Shown here in pieces: positions 16,859 to 24,454 of a stretch of DNA of 64,000 nt (within the stretch, counting starts at the first letter, position 1; each line of letters begins with the position of its first letter). Position numbers and translations under genes: made by a program. Location: NCBI RefSeq assembly GCF_022230925.1, contig NZ_JAKKFH010000030.1, positions 16,762 through 80,761 on the forward strand. Reading direction: 5' to 3'. Below the pieces are notes generated by a model. That model did no database searches and was not told the origin of the DNA. It saw only the letters and a program-made list of their open reading frames with translations. The stretch comes from Micromonospora alfalfae. GTDB lineage: Bacteria > Actinomycetota > Actinomycetes > Mycobacteriales > Micromonosporaceae.

Positions 16859-17721
16859 CCGTCGTACCGGTAGGCGATGGTCGACCACACCGAGTCGAAC
16901 CACTGGCGGGAAGCCTCCACGAACTGCGTCCCGTGCGAGGCGTCGTCATCGGTCACCGCGTAGTGGAACAGCGGCACGTCCTTGCCCATGAGGTCATAGA
17001 TCGCCATTGGCTCACCCTTGATGGAGACGGTGCGCTCAACGACCGGGTAGAAGCCGTAGAAGACCTCCTCGCCGTTCAGAATGTAGAGCTTGAACAGCGG
17101 AGACGCCCGATGCATCCGCACATCAACGGTGGCTGACCGGATCAGGCCGAGGTCGCCAAGCTCGGCGACCTGGTCGATGATTCCGTCTGCCGCCCGGCGG
17201 GTGATCCGCTCCGCGCGTTCGCGTACTGCTGGGTCGTCCGCCTGCGTCTCGGCCCGCGACGGCAGCGCCATCGGCACGGCCATGTCGGAGATCAGGACCC
17301 GCACAGCGATCGTTTCGGGTGCGAGCCGACCGACGCGCACTTTGTCGAGTGCTTCGGCGAGCGCGTCGCGCAGCGTCTCACCGGAGAATCCGGCGAAATC
17401 GATGGTGACGTGAGGTCGGTCGAACGAGGCTTCGATGTGCGGACGTAGCTCAACTGCCCGCTGTGTCTGCGCGCGGACGAAGGCTCCACTCCCCTGCCGG
17501 GACACGATCAGCCGCTCTGCCCTGAGCAGGTCCAAGGCTCGCTTGACCGTCTCTCGCGCCACGCCGTAGCGGGTGGCTAGGTCGGGCTGCGACGGCAGCT
17601 TGTCACCGGGCGCGAGTCGACGCGTGAGGATGGCCGCCCGCAGTTTGTTCGCAATCTGCTGCGAGGCCTGTTTGGGGTCGTCGGGATCTAGCTCGCCGAG
17701 GAAGTCAAGGTTGTCGCTCAC
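16855..17721 (-). CDS. GntR-family transcriptional regulator
   Basis: A 288-residue product from GTG 17721 (VSDNLDFLGELD); upstream in-frame TTG 17748 lies inside an operator-like repeat and is less likely. The N-terminal winged helix is clear: ANKLRAAILTRRLAPGDKLP, SQPDLATRYGVARETVKRAL and LIVSRQGSGAFV (about 25-95). The C-terminal domain, about 190 residues, is not a clear FadR or UTRA fold. It is divergent from the transfer operon at 18133, with three copies of CTGACTAGCCAAG between, one overlapping its own start. It is therefore probably the repressor of both itself and the transfer/replication genes, like KorSA/Pra-type controllers of AICEs. Confidence 0.85.
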   Translation of the reverse strand: MSDNLDFLGELDPDDPKQASQQIANKLRAAILTRRLAPGDKLPSQPDLATRYGVARETVKRALDLLRAERLIVSRQGSGAFVRAQTQRAVELRPHIEASFDRPHVTIDFAGFSGETLRDALAEALDKVRVGRLAPETIAVRVLISDMAVPMALPSRAETQADDPAVRERAERITRRAADGIIDQVAELGDLGLIRSATVDVRMHRASPLFKLYILNGEEVFYGFYPVVERTVSIKGEPMAIYDLMGKDVPLFHYAVTDDDASHGTQFVEASRQWFDSVWSTIAYRYDG

Positions 17722-17736
17722 CCGCTCACGGTAGCG

Positions 17737-17828
17737 CTGACTAGCCAAGTTAGGAAAGTTCGCCGCGCCCTCTTGGCCTGACTAGCCAAGCCGACCTAAG
17801 TTCTACTCGTTGCACCTGACTAGCCAGG
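17737..17828. promoter_or_regulatory. three operator-like repeats between gntR and the transfer operon
   Basis: CTGACTAGCCAAG occurs at 17737-17749 and 17778-17790, and as CTGACTAGCCAGG at 17816-17828, all on the plus strand with 41- and 38-base spacing (roughly four helical turns). The core TAGCCA/TGGCTA with flanking bases resembles a GntR half-site. Position in the divergent intergenic region argues that these bind the adjacent GntR protein; this is inferred. Confidence 0.65.
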
Positions 17829-18132
17829 CACAACAAGCCGAGCGGAAGCCGGGGAAGGTGGCGCATTGCGCTGCGCATGCCCACGGGCCGGTCGCGTGGT
17901 CGTTCATTGAGAACTTCACAGCAGAAGCGCCGCGTAGATCCGTCTGCGGCATCCCCGCCTTGAGCCACACGGTGGCCGACCCCGGTAGATCCCGGGCGAG
18001 CGGGTCGAGCGGGCCGGATCTGGCGCGCGGCATTGGACTTCTGCCTCTTGATTCCTGTTCGCCCCGGGGTGCGGCCGAGCTGGTCGCACCCCGGACGTTC
18101 CCCCACTTCATCGACTCACCGGAGGTTCCCCC

Positions 18133-18378
18133 GTGCGCACGTACCTCGCCCCCGTCACCGCCGAACCGACCGCCGCCGACCTGGCCGCGATCGACGCGGA
18201 GTGGCCGCTGATCGCGGCCGAGCTGGATCTGTTGGACGCCGAGATCACGCTGCTCTACGCCGAGGATCACGGTGGCCCGACTGAGCTGGACTGGCGTCGG
18301 GTGCGTCGGGCCGAGGCTCGCGTCACCCGCGCCGCCACCGACACCGCTACCCGTACCGACCCGCGCCGCGCGGCCTGA
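18133..18378 (+). CDS. DUF6284-type small AICE protein
   Basis: An 81-residue product from GTG 18133 behind GGAGG. Sequence EPTAADLAAIDAEWPLIAAE followed by LDLLDAEITLLYAED and LDWRRVRRAEARVTRA matches the pattern I associate with DUF6284, a short helical protein found at the start of AICE transfer operons. No catalytic residues; function unknown. The stop overlaps the next ATG by one base (TGATG). The 300 bases upstream carry the operator repeats and presumably the promoter. Confidence 0.65.
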   Translation: MRTYLAPVTAEPTAADLAAIDAEWPLIAAELDLLDAEITLLYAEDHGGPTELDWRRVRRAEARVTRAATDTATRTDPRRAA

Positions 18379-18752
18379 TGGCCCGCATCCGCGCCGCCTT
18401 CCACGACCCGGACGGCACGCGGTACGGCATCCCCACCTTCTGGTGGAAGGGTGCCCCGCCGGGCTACGCCACCCGCCGTCAACTGACCGCCGCCGGCCTG
18501 CGCCCCGGTGGTCAACCTGTCGCCGCTCAGGTGCTCTGGCGCGGCGTCGGCGGTACCCGCACCGCGTACCTCTACCGGGTCGACCTGGCCGCGCCGAAGC
18601 GCACTGCGACCCCCGCGCAGCGAGCCGCGATCGGCAAGGCACTCACGGCCCGCCGCACTTGCCGCATCTGCCGCACGTTGCGGCCGTACTTCATTCCGCG
18701 CTCGCTGGGCGAATGCCTCGCGTGTGCCTTCCCCCAGGAGGACGCAGCATGA
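18378..18752 (+). CDS. RRQRL-motif zinc-binding protein
   Basis: 124 residues from ATG 18378. It has TRRQLTAAGLRPGGQPVAAQ, the variant RRQ(R)L motif, then LYRVDLAAPKRTATPAQ, and a C-terminal four-Cys cluster CRICRTLRPYFIPRSLGECL plus AC, which should bind zinc. This family is restricted to AICEs and actinomycete conjugative plasmids; its role is unknown, perhaps DNA binding during transfer. It is coupled on both sides (TGATG upstream, ATGA to the spdB-like gene). Confidence 0.75.
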   Translation: MARIRAAFHDPDGTRYGIPTFWWKGAPPGYATRRQLTAAGLRPGGQPVAAQVLWRGVGGTRTAYLYRVDLAAPKRTATPAQRAAIGKALTARRTCRICRTLRPYFIPRSLGECLACAFPQEDAA

Positions 18753-19540
18753 CCGCCCCCACCATCAACGGCACCCGCTACCCCCAACCGATCGAAGACC
18801 TGTTGCCCGCCGCCCGCGCGCTGGACCTGCCGGACGGGGAGGCGTTCCCGTCGCGCAACCGGCTCATGCGGGAGTTTCGCATCGGCGCACCCAAGGCCGG
18901 CGAACTGCTCGCGCTGCTCAAGACCACGCCCGCCGCGCCGCCGGACGACACCACCGAGGCGGCCACCCCGGACCCGGCACCTGCGCCGGCCGCACCCGAG
19001 CCCGCGCCGCCGGTCGTACCGGACCCGACGCCGGCCCCGGAGATCACACCGCCGACGCCGCCGGCCGAGGTCGCGCCGGTCAGTCGCCCGGACACGCCCG
19101 CCCCACCCGCGCCGGTCCGAACGGCGGTGGTGTGGCCGGTGGTGCTGCTCGCGCTACCCGCCTTCGTCGCCATCTGGTCCGGGTGGGTTGGCCTCGGCGG
19201 ACTCACCGGATTCGGCATCGTGCACCCGCTCCCCGGGATCTGGGACAGCTTCTCCATCAACAGCGCGATCACCCTCCCCATCGGAGTGGAGACCTACGGC
19301 GCTTACGCCCTGTACGTGTGGCTGTCCGGTCGGGTGCCCGAGCGGGCACGCCGGTTCGCCAAGTAGTCCGCTCTCGGTTCCCTCGCGATCGGCGCTCTCG
19401 GGCAGGTCGCCTACCACCTGTTGGAGGCCGCCGGCGTCACCTCGGCCCCGTGGTGGATCACCACCGCCGTTGCCTGCCTCCCGGTCGCGGTGCTCGGCAT
19501 GGGCGCAGCCCTCGCGCACCTCGTTCGCACGCACGACTAG
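18749..19540 (+). pseudogene. spdB-like spread membrane protein interrupted by an amber codon
   Basis: ATG 18749. Residues 1-65 form a DNA-binding-like helical domain (FPSRNRLMREFRIGAPKAGE), followed by about 65 residues of Pro/Ala linker and then membrane helices (AVVWPVVLLALPAFVAIWSG and onward). After RARRFAK the frame meets TAG at 19364-19366, but it continues in the same frame SALGSLAIGALGQVAYHLLE, then APWWITTAVACLPVAVLGMG, to TAG 19540, exactly the last two helices expected. Trp (TGG) usually stands at this place, so one base change truncates the protein. The reading-frame content downstream is undecayed, implying a recent mutation, a sequencing error or readthrough. Confidence 0.75.
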
Positions 19541-19630
19541 TTCCGCCCGGCGGCGCGGCCCCTGGCTTCCCAACCTGCGCCGCGCCGCCGGCCCCCTACC
19601 GATCTCCCGACCGTTGGAGGAACCCCCATC

Positions 19631-21853
19631 ATGACTGCCCCCGATGAGAACCCTTTCGACTGGCAGGCCGCAGAGAACGACCTGACCGACCCCACCGCCG
19701 CCGGCCCGGATGCCGAGGTGGTCGACCTGGACGACGCCCGCGCCCGCCGGGTGCCCCGCCCCCGCCCGCCGGCCGGCAGCGGCGACGACACCGCCGCCGA
19801 CAGCGGCGAGGACGCCGAGACGGTCGACGACGGCCCCGAGCGCCTCGGCGGGTTGGTCGACGCGGCCGAGGACATCCCGCCGGAGGTGCTCGCCCGGCAG
19901 CGGGAGCGCCGGCCGATCCTGGCCGAGTGGGCGCGGTCGTGGCGCGGCCTGCGCGCGGCGGCCCGGCACCAGAGCAAGGATGCCGGCTACGTCACCGCCT
20001 ACCACGCGGTGCGGCTGCCGAAGTACGCGGCGAAAACAGCTTTGTGGGCACCCGTTGGCGTGGTCCGCGGCCTTGGTCGGGCGTTGCATTGGGCCAGCGC
20101 CGAAGAGGGCAACTGGCACCTGCGGCAGGCCGCCGCGACCCGTGGTGAGGCGGACGTGTGGCTCAAGCTCGACGCCCGCCGGCAGCGCCAAAGCGTGTGG
20201 CGGTGGTGGGTGCTCGCCGCCGGTGCCGGCACGACCGTGACCGTGGCGATCGTCCTGGCCATGGGTCCGCCGTGGTGGCGGTGGGTCGCCCTCGCCGTGG
20301 TGGTGCCGCTGCTGGCCACCCTCGGCCGACCGGCCGACAAGCCCCTCACCGACCGGGTCACCGAAGGCACCCGCTACCGCAAGCTGACCGCCGACCTCGT
20401 GCGGCGGGCGTTGACCTCGTTGCAGATGGCCGCCATCAACAGCGCGGTTGCCAAGGACCCAAAGGCCATCAGCTTCCCGGTCGACATCCACCGCGACGGC
20501 CCCGGGCACCTGGCCGTGGTCGATCTCCCGTACGGAGTGGAGGCCGCCGAGGTGGTCGCCCGGCGCGGCCGGCTGGCCTCGGCCATGCGGCTGCCGCTGG
20601 ATCAGGTGTGGCCCGAACCGGCCCCCGGTCACACCGGCCGACTGGCGTTGTGGGTCGGCTACGAACCGGCGTCGCAGATGAAGCAACCCGCGTGGCCGCT
20701 GCTGTCCGAGTCGGCCAAGGTGGACGTGTTCAAGGCGTTCCCGTTGGCCACCACACCTCGCCTCGACACGGTCGCGGTGGACCTGATGTTCCGCAACTTC
20801 CTCTTCGGCGGCCAGCCCGGTTCCGGGAAGACGTTCGCGCTGCGGGATCTGATCCTGGCCGCAGCCCTCGACGCCCGCACCGAGATCCGGGGCTACGAAC
20901 TGAAAGGCGTCGGGGACTTCGCGGTGTTGGAGCCGGTCATGGCCGAGTACGGCAACGGCTTCGATGACGACACCCTCGCCCGCTGCTTCGCCTTCATCGA
21001 GTGGCTGTATGAGGAGTGCCGCCGCCGGTCGAAGCGGATCGAGCACTACGCGAGGTTGGGCAAGGCCCCGGAGAACAAGGTCACGCCCGAACTGGCCAGC
21101 CTCAAGGGGTCGGGGCTTCACCCGCTGGTGGCATGGTTCGATGAGCTGCAAGAACTGATGACCAGCAAGTACGGCAAGGACGCCGGAGAGATCCTGGAAA
21201 AGGTCATCAAGCTCGGCCGTGCGCTCGGGGTGATCATCCTGATCGGTACGCAGATCCCCGACAAGGACAGCTTGCCGACCGGCATCACCCGCAACGTCAA
21301 CAGCCGGTTCTGCCTCAGCGTCGCTGACCAGACGGCAAACGACATGATCCTCGGCACGTCGGCCTACAAGAACGGCTACCGCGCCACCGTGTTCCAGCCG
21401 GTGGTAGAGGCCGGGTGGGGCATCCTGCGCGGATTCGGTCCCAAGGCGTCGGCGGTGCGCTCGTTCTACGTCGACACCACCGCCGCCGCCCGCATCGTCG
21501 CCCGCGCCGTCGCGCTGCGCACCACGGCGGGAACCCTGCCGAAGCTCGACGAGCAGACCCGCGACGTGGCCCCGGTCGCCGACGTCCTCGGCGACCTGGC
21601 ACGGATCTGGCCGGGCGACGACAAGGCCGTCTGGAACGAGACGCTGTGCGCGCTGCTGGCCGAACTGCGGCCCGACGTCTACGGCGGGTGGGAGGCCGCG
21701 CAACTCACCACCGCGCTCAAGCCCCACCCGGCGGTGAAGGTCGGCGACGTCGGGCGGCGCATCGACGGCAAGGCCACCACCCGACGCGGCATCAAACACC
21801 CCGACCTTCTCGCCGCGATCGCGGAGCGTGACCGGAAGCGATCCGCCGGCTAA
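19631..21853 (+). CDS. FtsK/SpoIIIE-type conjugal DNA translocase (TraB/TraSA-like)
   Basis: 740 residues from ATG 19631 with GGAGG upstream. The acidic N-terminal region (1-85) is followed by two membrane helices (about 192-212 and 216-232), then the motor domain: Walker A GQPGSGKT (394-401), a Walker B region HPLVAWFDELQEL, and RALGVIILIGTQIPDKDSLP with an arginine-containing ITRNVNSRF segment. The C-terminal winged helix (YGGWEAAQLTTALKPHP) fits the DNA-recognising gamma-like domain. In AICEs this single hexameric pump moves double-stranded DNA between mycelial cells after binding a clt site. The large palindrome just after the gene is a candidate for that site. Confidence 0.9.
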   Translation: MTAPDENPFDWQAAENDLTDPTAAGPDAEVVDLDDARARRVPRPRPPAGSGDDTAADSGEDAETVDDGPERLGGLVDAAEDIPPEVLARQRERRPILAEWARSWRGLRAAARHQSKDAGYVTAYHAVRLPKYAAKTALWAPVGVVRGLGRALHWASAEEGNWHLRQAAATRGEADVWLKLDARRQRQSVWRWWVLAAGAGTTVTVAIVLAMGPPWWRWVALAVVVPLLATLGRPADKPLTDRVTEGTRYRKLTADLVRRALTSLQMAAINSAVAKDPKAISFPVDIHRDGPGHLAVVDLPYGVEAAEVVARRGRLASAMRLPLDQVWPEPAPGHTGRLALWVGYEPASQMKQPAWPLLSESAKVDVFKAFPLATTPRLDTVAVDLMFRNFLFGGQPGSGKTFALRDLILAAALDARTEIRGYELKGVGDFAVLEPVMAEYGNGFDDDTLARCFAFIEWLYEECRRRSKRIEHYARLGKAPENKVTPELASLKGSGLHPLVAWFDELQELMTSKYGKDAGEILEKVIKLGRALGVIILIGTQIPDKDSLPTGITRNVNSRFCLSVADQTANDMILGTSAYKNGYRATVFQPVVEAGWGILRGFGPKASAVRSFYVDTTAAARIVARAVALRTTAGTLPKLDEQTRDVAPVADVLGDLARIWPGDDKAVWNETLCALLAELRPDVYGGWEAAQLTTALKPHPAVKVGDVGRRIDGKATTRRGIKHPDLLAAIAERDRKRSAG

Positions 21854-21861
21854 CCCGCCGC

Positions 21862-21907
21862 GAGGGTGCTAGCGCTAGCGGCCCGTCCTGCTAGCGCTAG
21901 CACCCTC
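21862..21907. repeat. 18-bp perfect inverted repeat after the translocase gene (clt or terminator candidate)
   Basis: GAGGGTGCTAGCGCTAGC (21862-21879) and its exact complement (21890-21907) flank a 10-base spacer; each arm contains the self-complementary GCTAGCGCTAGC, and one further GCTAGCACC follows at 21908-21916. The array starts nine bases after the translocase stop. It could form a very stable hairpin (terminator) or be bound by the translocase C-terminal domain as a clt locus. Confidence 0.7.
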
Positions 21908-21995
21908 GCTAGCACCCCACCCGAATCATGAGCTGCAACCTAGCAGATAGCAGCTCACGGCCCCGTGCACCCAAAAGCCGGCCCAGGAGGCACCC

Positions 21996-22244
21996 GTGAA
22001 CCCCCACCTGACCGCCGCTATCACCCTCGCCACAATCCCCGCCCTGATAACGCTCGGTTACGCCGTCCTGTGCTGGATCAAGCCCGTCAAGACCTGCCAA
22101 CGGTGCGCCGGCACCGGCCACATCACCACCCGCGTCCTGCGCCGCCCGCGTGCCTGCCGCCGCTGCGACCGAGGCCACCGGCTGCGCACCGGCCGCCGCG
22201 TCTACAACCACTTTCACCGGCTGCGCGCCGAGGCGAACCGATGA
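21996..22244 (+). CDS. small membrane-anchored zinc-ribbon-like protein
   Basis: 82 residues from GTG 21996 behind AGGAGG. One N-terminal helix (LTAAITLATIPALITLGYAV) is followed by a treble of cysteines, CQRCAGTGHI and CRRC, of the DnaJ-like zinc-ribbon type, and a basic tail rich in Arg. Such proteins are common beside AICE replication genes; function unknown. Its stop overlaps the next start (ATGA). Confidence 0.6.
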   Translation: MNPHLTAAITLATIPALITLGYAVLCWIKPVKTCQRCAGTGHITTRVLRRPRACRRCDRGHRLRTGRRVYNHFHRLRAEANR

Positions 22245-22531
22245 ACCGCCGCGCCCGCGACGGGCACACCGAGTGGTGCGGCAAGGGCCACCGCTGCGGC
22301 CTCGGTGAGCACCGATCGGAAGAGATCGTGGTCGACGTCGCCGGCCGCTCCCGCGCGGTGCTGGTGCGGGTGCGCACCGCCGCCGGCCGCGAGCACGCCG
22401 AGGTGCGCGTCAGGGTCGCGCTCGCACCGTCCGAGTTGGCCGCCCGCCGGCAGTTGGTCGGGCTGCTCGGCGACCTGCGGCACGCGGTGACCCAGGCCGC
22501 GATCACCGCGCGGCCCCGGCCGAGGCGGTGA
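22241..22531 (+). CDS. small AICE hypothetical protein
   Basis: 96 residues from ATG 22241, coupled to the preceding gene. The sequence begins MNRRARDGHTEWCGKGHRCG (Cys/His pattern), continues with a beta-hairpin (EIVVDVAGRSRAVLVRVRTA), and a C-terminal helix LAARRQLVGLLGDLRHAVTQ. No family recognised beyond recurrence in similar elements. Immediately downstream a TTG 22536 frame joins the Prim-Pol gene. Confidence 0.5.
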   Translation: MNRRARDGHTEWCGKGHRCGLGEHRSEEIVVDVAGRSRAVLVRVRTAAGREHAEVRVRVALAPSELAARRQLVGLLGDLRHAVTQAAITARPRPRR

Positions 22532-22775
22532 CCCGTTGGCCGCCCGGTGGCTGGTCGCGAGCGCGGTACTCGGCCGGCAGGTGACCGACGCCGAGGCATA
22601 CCCGCACATCTGCGGGCGGCTGCTCACCGCCGACATCGCGCGCAGCGGCCGGCCCGTCCTGTTACGACGCCGCGACTGCGCCGCCTGCGCGCAAGGCCGC
22701 CACGAACGCCGACACGGCCGGCCGCAAGCCGTTCGCCTCACCACCTCACCCGCACCACCGGAGAGGACCCGCACC

Positions 22776-23684
22776 ATGCCTGACAACCCACTGCTCATCG
22801 CCGCGCTTGCGCACGCCGAACGCGGCTGGCATGTCTTTCCGCTACGCCCCGACGACAAGCGACCCGCGTTCCCTGACCACGCTGGCGACGACTGCACCGG
22901 CCGCGACCCGCGCTGCCGCAGCGCCGGGCACCACCTCGGGTGGGAAGCCCGCGCCACCACTGATGCGGACCGCATCCGCCAAGCGTGGACGGCCCGCCCC
23001 TACGGCATCGGCTTGGCCTGCGGCCCGTCCCGGCTGGTCGTGGTCGACCTCGATCGTCCGAAGGACGGCACCAGCGGCCCGACAGGGCTGGACACCCTCG
23101 CCGAGTTGGCCGCCGCGCATGCTGCCGGCATCGAAGCGACGTACACGGTGACCACCGGGCGGGGCGGCACTCACCTCTACTACCGCCACCCCGACGGCGG
23201 GCCGGAGCTGCGCAACACGGCCGGCACGCTCGGGCCGCTGGTCGACAGCCGCGCCCATGGCGGTTACGTGGTCGCGGCCGGCAGCACCGTGGTCGGACGG
23301 CCCTACCGGGTCGACCTGGATACCGACCCCGCCCCGCTGCCCGGGTGGCTGGTCGGCCGGTTGATTCCGGCGCCGCTTCCGGCGCAGCGGCCGGTGGTGG
23401 TGTCGCTGCCGACCGACCGCAGCGGCGCGTACGTGCGGGCCGCGATCACCCGGGAAGCTGACCGGGTAACCACCGCGCCGGCAGGGGAGCGCAACCGCTG
23501 CCTCTACGTCGCTGCCGTGGCACTCGGGCAACTCACCGCCGGTGGGTCGCTCACCGCAGAGGACGCCGAAAGCGTGCTGGAACAAGCCGCAGCGCGGGCC
23601 GGGCTGGGCCACCTCGAGACCGCACGCACCATCCGATCCGGGCTGGCCGCCGGCAGCAAGCGACCCCGGCAGGTGGCCGCGTGA
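22776..23684 (+). CDS. bifunctional DNA primase/polymerase (Prim-Pol)
   Basis: 302 residues from ATG 22776 (GGAGAGG upstream). The same frame is open back to TTG 22536, adding 80 residues with two CxxC-like pairs; that part may be a separate or fused small protein. The Prim-Pol core shows GWHVFPLRPDDKRPAF, the metal-binding VVVDLDRP (Asp91, Asp93), GRGGTHLYYR (His133) and the GG.VVAAGS strand. A helical C-terminal domain follows. It should prime and copy the excised circular element at its origin. GTGA overlap with the next gene. Confidence 0.88.
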   Translation: MPDNPLLIAALAHAERGWHVFPLRPDDKRPAFPDHAGDDCTGRDPRCRSAGHHLGWEARATTDADRIRQAWTARPYGIGLACGPSRLVVVDLDRPKDGTSGPTGLDTLAELAAAHAAGIEATYTVTTGRGGTHLYYRHPDGGPELRNTAGTLGPLVDSRAHGGYVVAAGSTVVGRPYRVDLDTDPAPLPGWLVGRLIPAPLPAQRPVVVSLPTDRSGAYVRAAITREADRVTTAPAGERNRCLYVAAVALGQLTAGGSLTAEDAESVLEQAAARAGLGHLETARTIRSGLAAGSKRPRQVAA

Positions 23685-24454
23685 CCCGGCCCGACGACAA
23701 CCGCAGTTGTCACCGCGCGCCCCAGCTCCACCCCGCAGCCGGCTACGTGGCCGACCACGCCGCCGCGCTGGCCGCCGCCCGAACGCCATCCGATGTCCTG
23801 GCCGCGCTGGCCGCGATGGAGGCCGCGTGCCGGGAAGCCCGAGAGTGGATCGCGGTCGACCTCGTGCTCAACGACGGATGGTCGTATGCCGAGGTCGGCC
23901 GGGCGATGGGCACCACCCGGCAGGCGGCCAGCAAGGCCTACGCCGACCCGGTCAACGCCCGGATGCGCCGCAGCGTGATGGGCCGCGACGACGCGGTGGT
24001 GATCGTGGGATGCGGCACCGCGAAGCTCGACCAGCCCGCACCCGCCGGGCGCATGTACACCGGCAGTTACCACCGCGCTTGCCGCCGTGCCGCCGACCGG
24101 GTCGGCGGGCGGTTGGTCATCCTGTCCGCCCGCTATGGGCTGCTCACCCCGGACACGGTGATTGAGCCGTATGAGCTGCGGATGGGCCAACCCGGTGCCG
24201 TCACCGTGCCGGCCCTGTACGCGCAAGCGCGCCGCTTCGGCATCGACGTGGCCGGCACCGTGACCGTGCTGGCCGGCCGCGACTACGCCGACCCGGTATC
24301 GGCGGTGTGGCCGCACGCGCGCCGGCCGCTTGACGGCACGCGCGGGATGCCCGAACAGATGGCCGTGCTCGCCGAGCTGGCGCGCACCGCGACAACCCCG
24401 GTTGTCACCAATCCCCGTTTCACCGCACCGATACCGGAAGGACGTGCCGCATGA
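23681..24454 (+). CDS. DUF6884-type protein with N-terminal helix-turn-helix
   Basis: 257 residues from GTG 23681. The first 95 residues end in a DNA-binding-like segment (WSYAEVGRAMGTTRQAASKA). Residues about 103-235 have VVIVGCGTAKLDQPAPAGRM, YTGSYHRACRRAA and RLVILSARYGLLTPDTVIEP, the signature of the DUF6884 alpha/beta domain (a Rossmann-like fold near nucleoside deoxyribosyltransferase/TOPRIM-like proteins, exact role unknown). It lies between Prim-Pol and the DUF3987 helicase-like gene with four-base overlaps on both sides, so it belongs to the replication operon. Confidence 0.7.
   Translation: MTRPDDNRSCHRAPQLHPAAGYVADHAAALAAARTPSDVLAALAAMEAACREAREWIAVDLVLNDGWSYAEVGRAMGTTRQAASKAYADPVNARMRRSVMGRDDAVVIVGCGTAKLDQPAPAGRMYTGSYHRACRRAADRVGGRLVILSARYGLLTPDTVIEPYELRMGQPGAVTVPALYAQARRFGIDVAGTVTVLAGRDYADPVSAVWPHARRPLDGTRGMPEQMAVLAELARTATTPVVTNPRFTAPIPEGRAA

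Noticed and set aside
19154..21799. 881-codon minus-strand frame over the translocase gene
   Set aside because: Antisense of a clear FtsK/TraB gene with Walker motifs; open only because of high GC.
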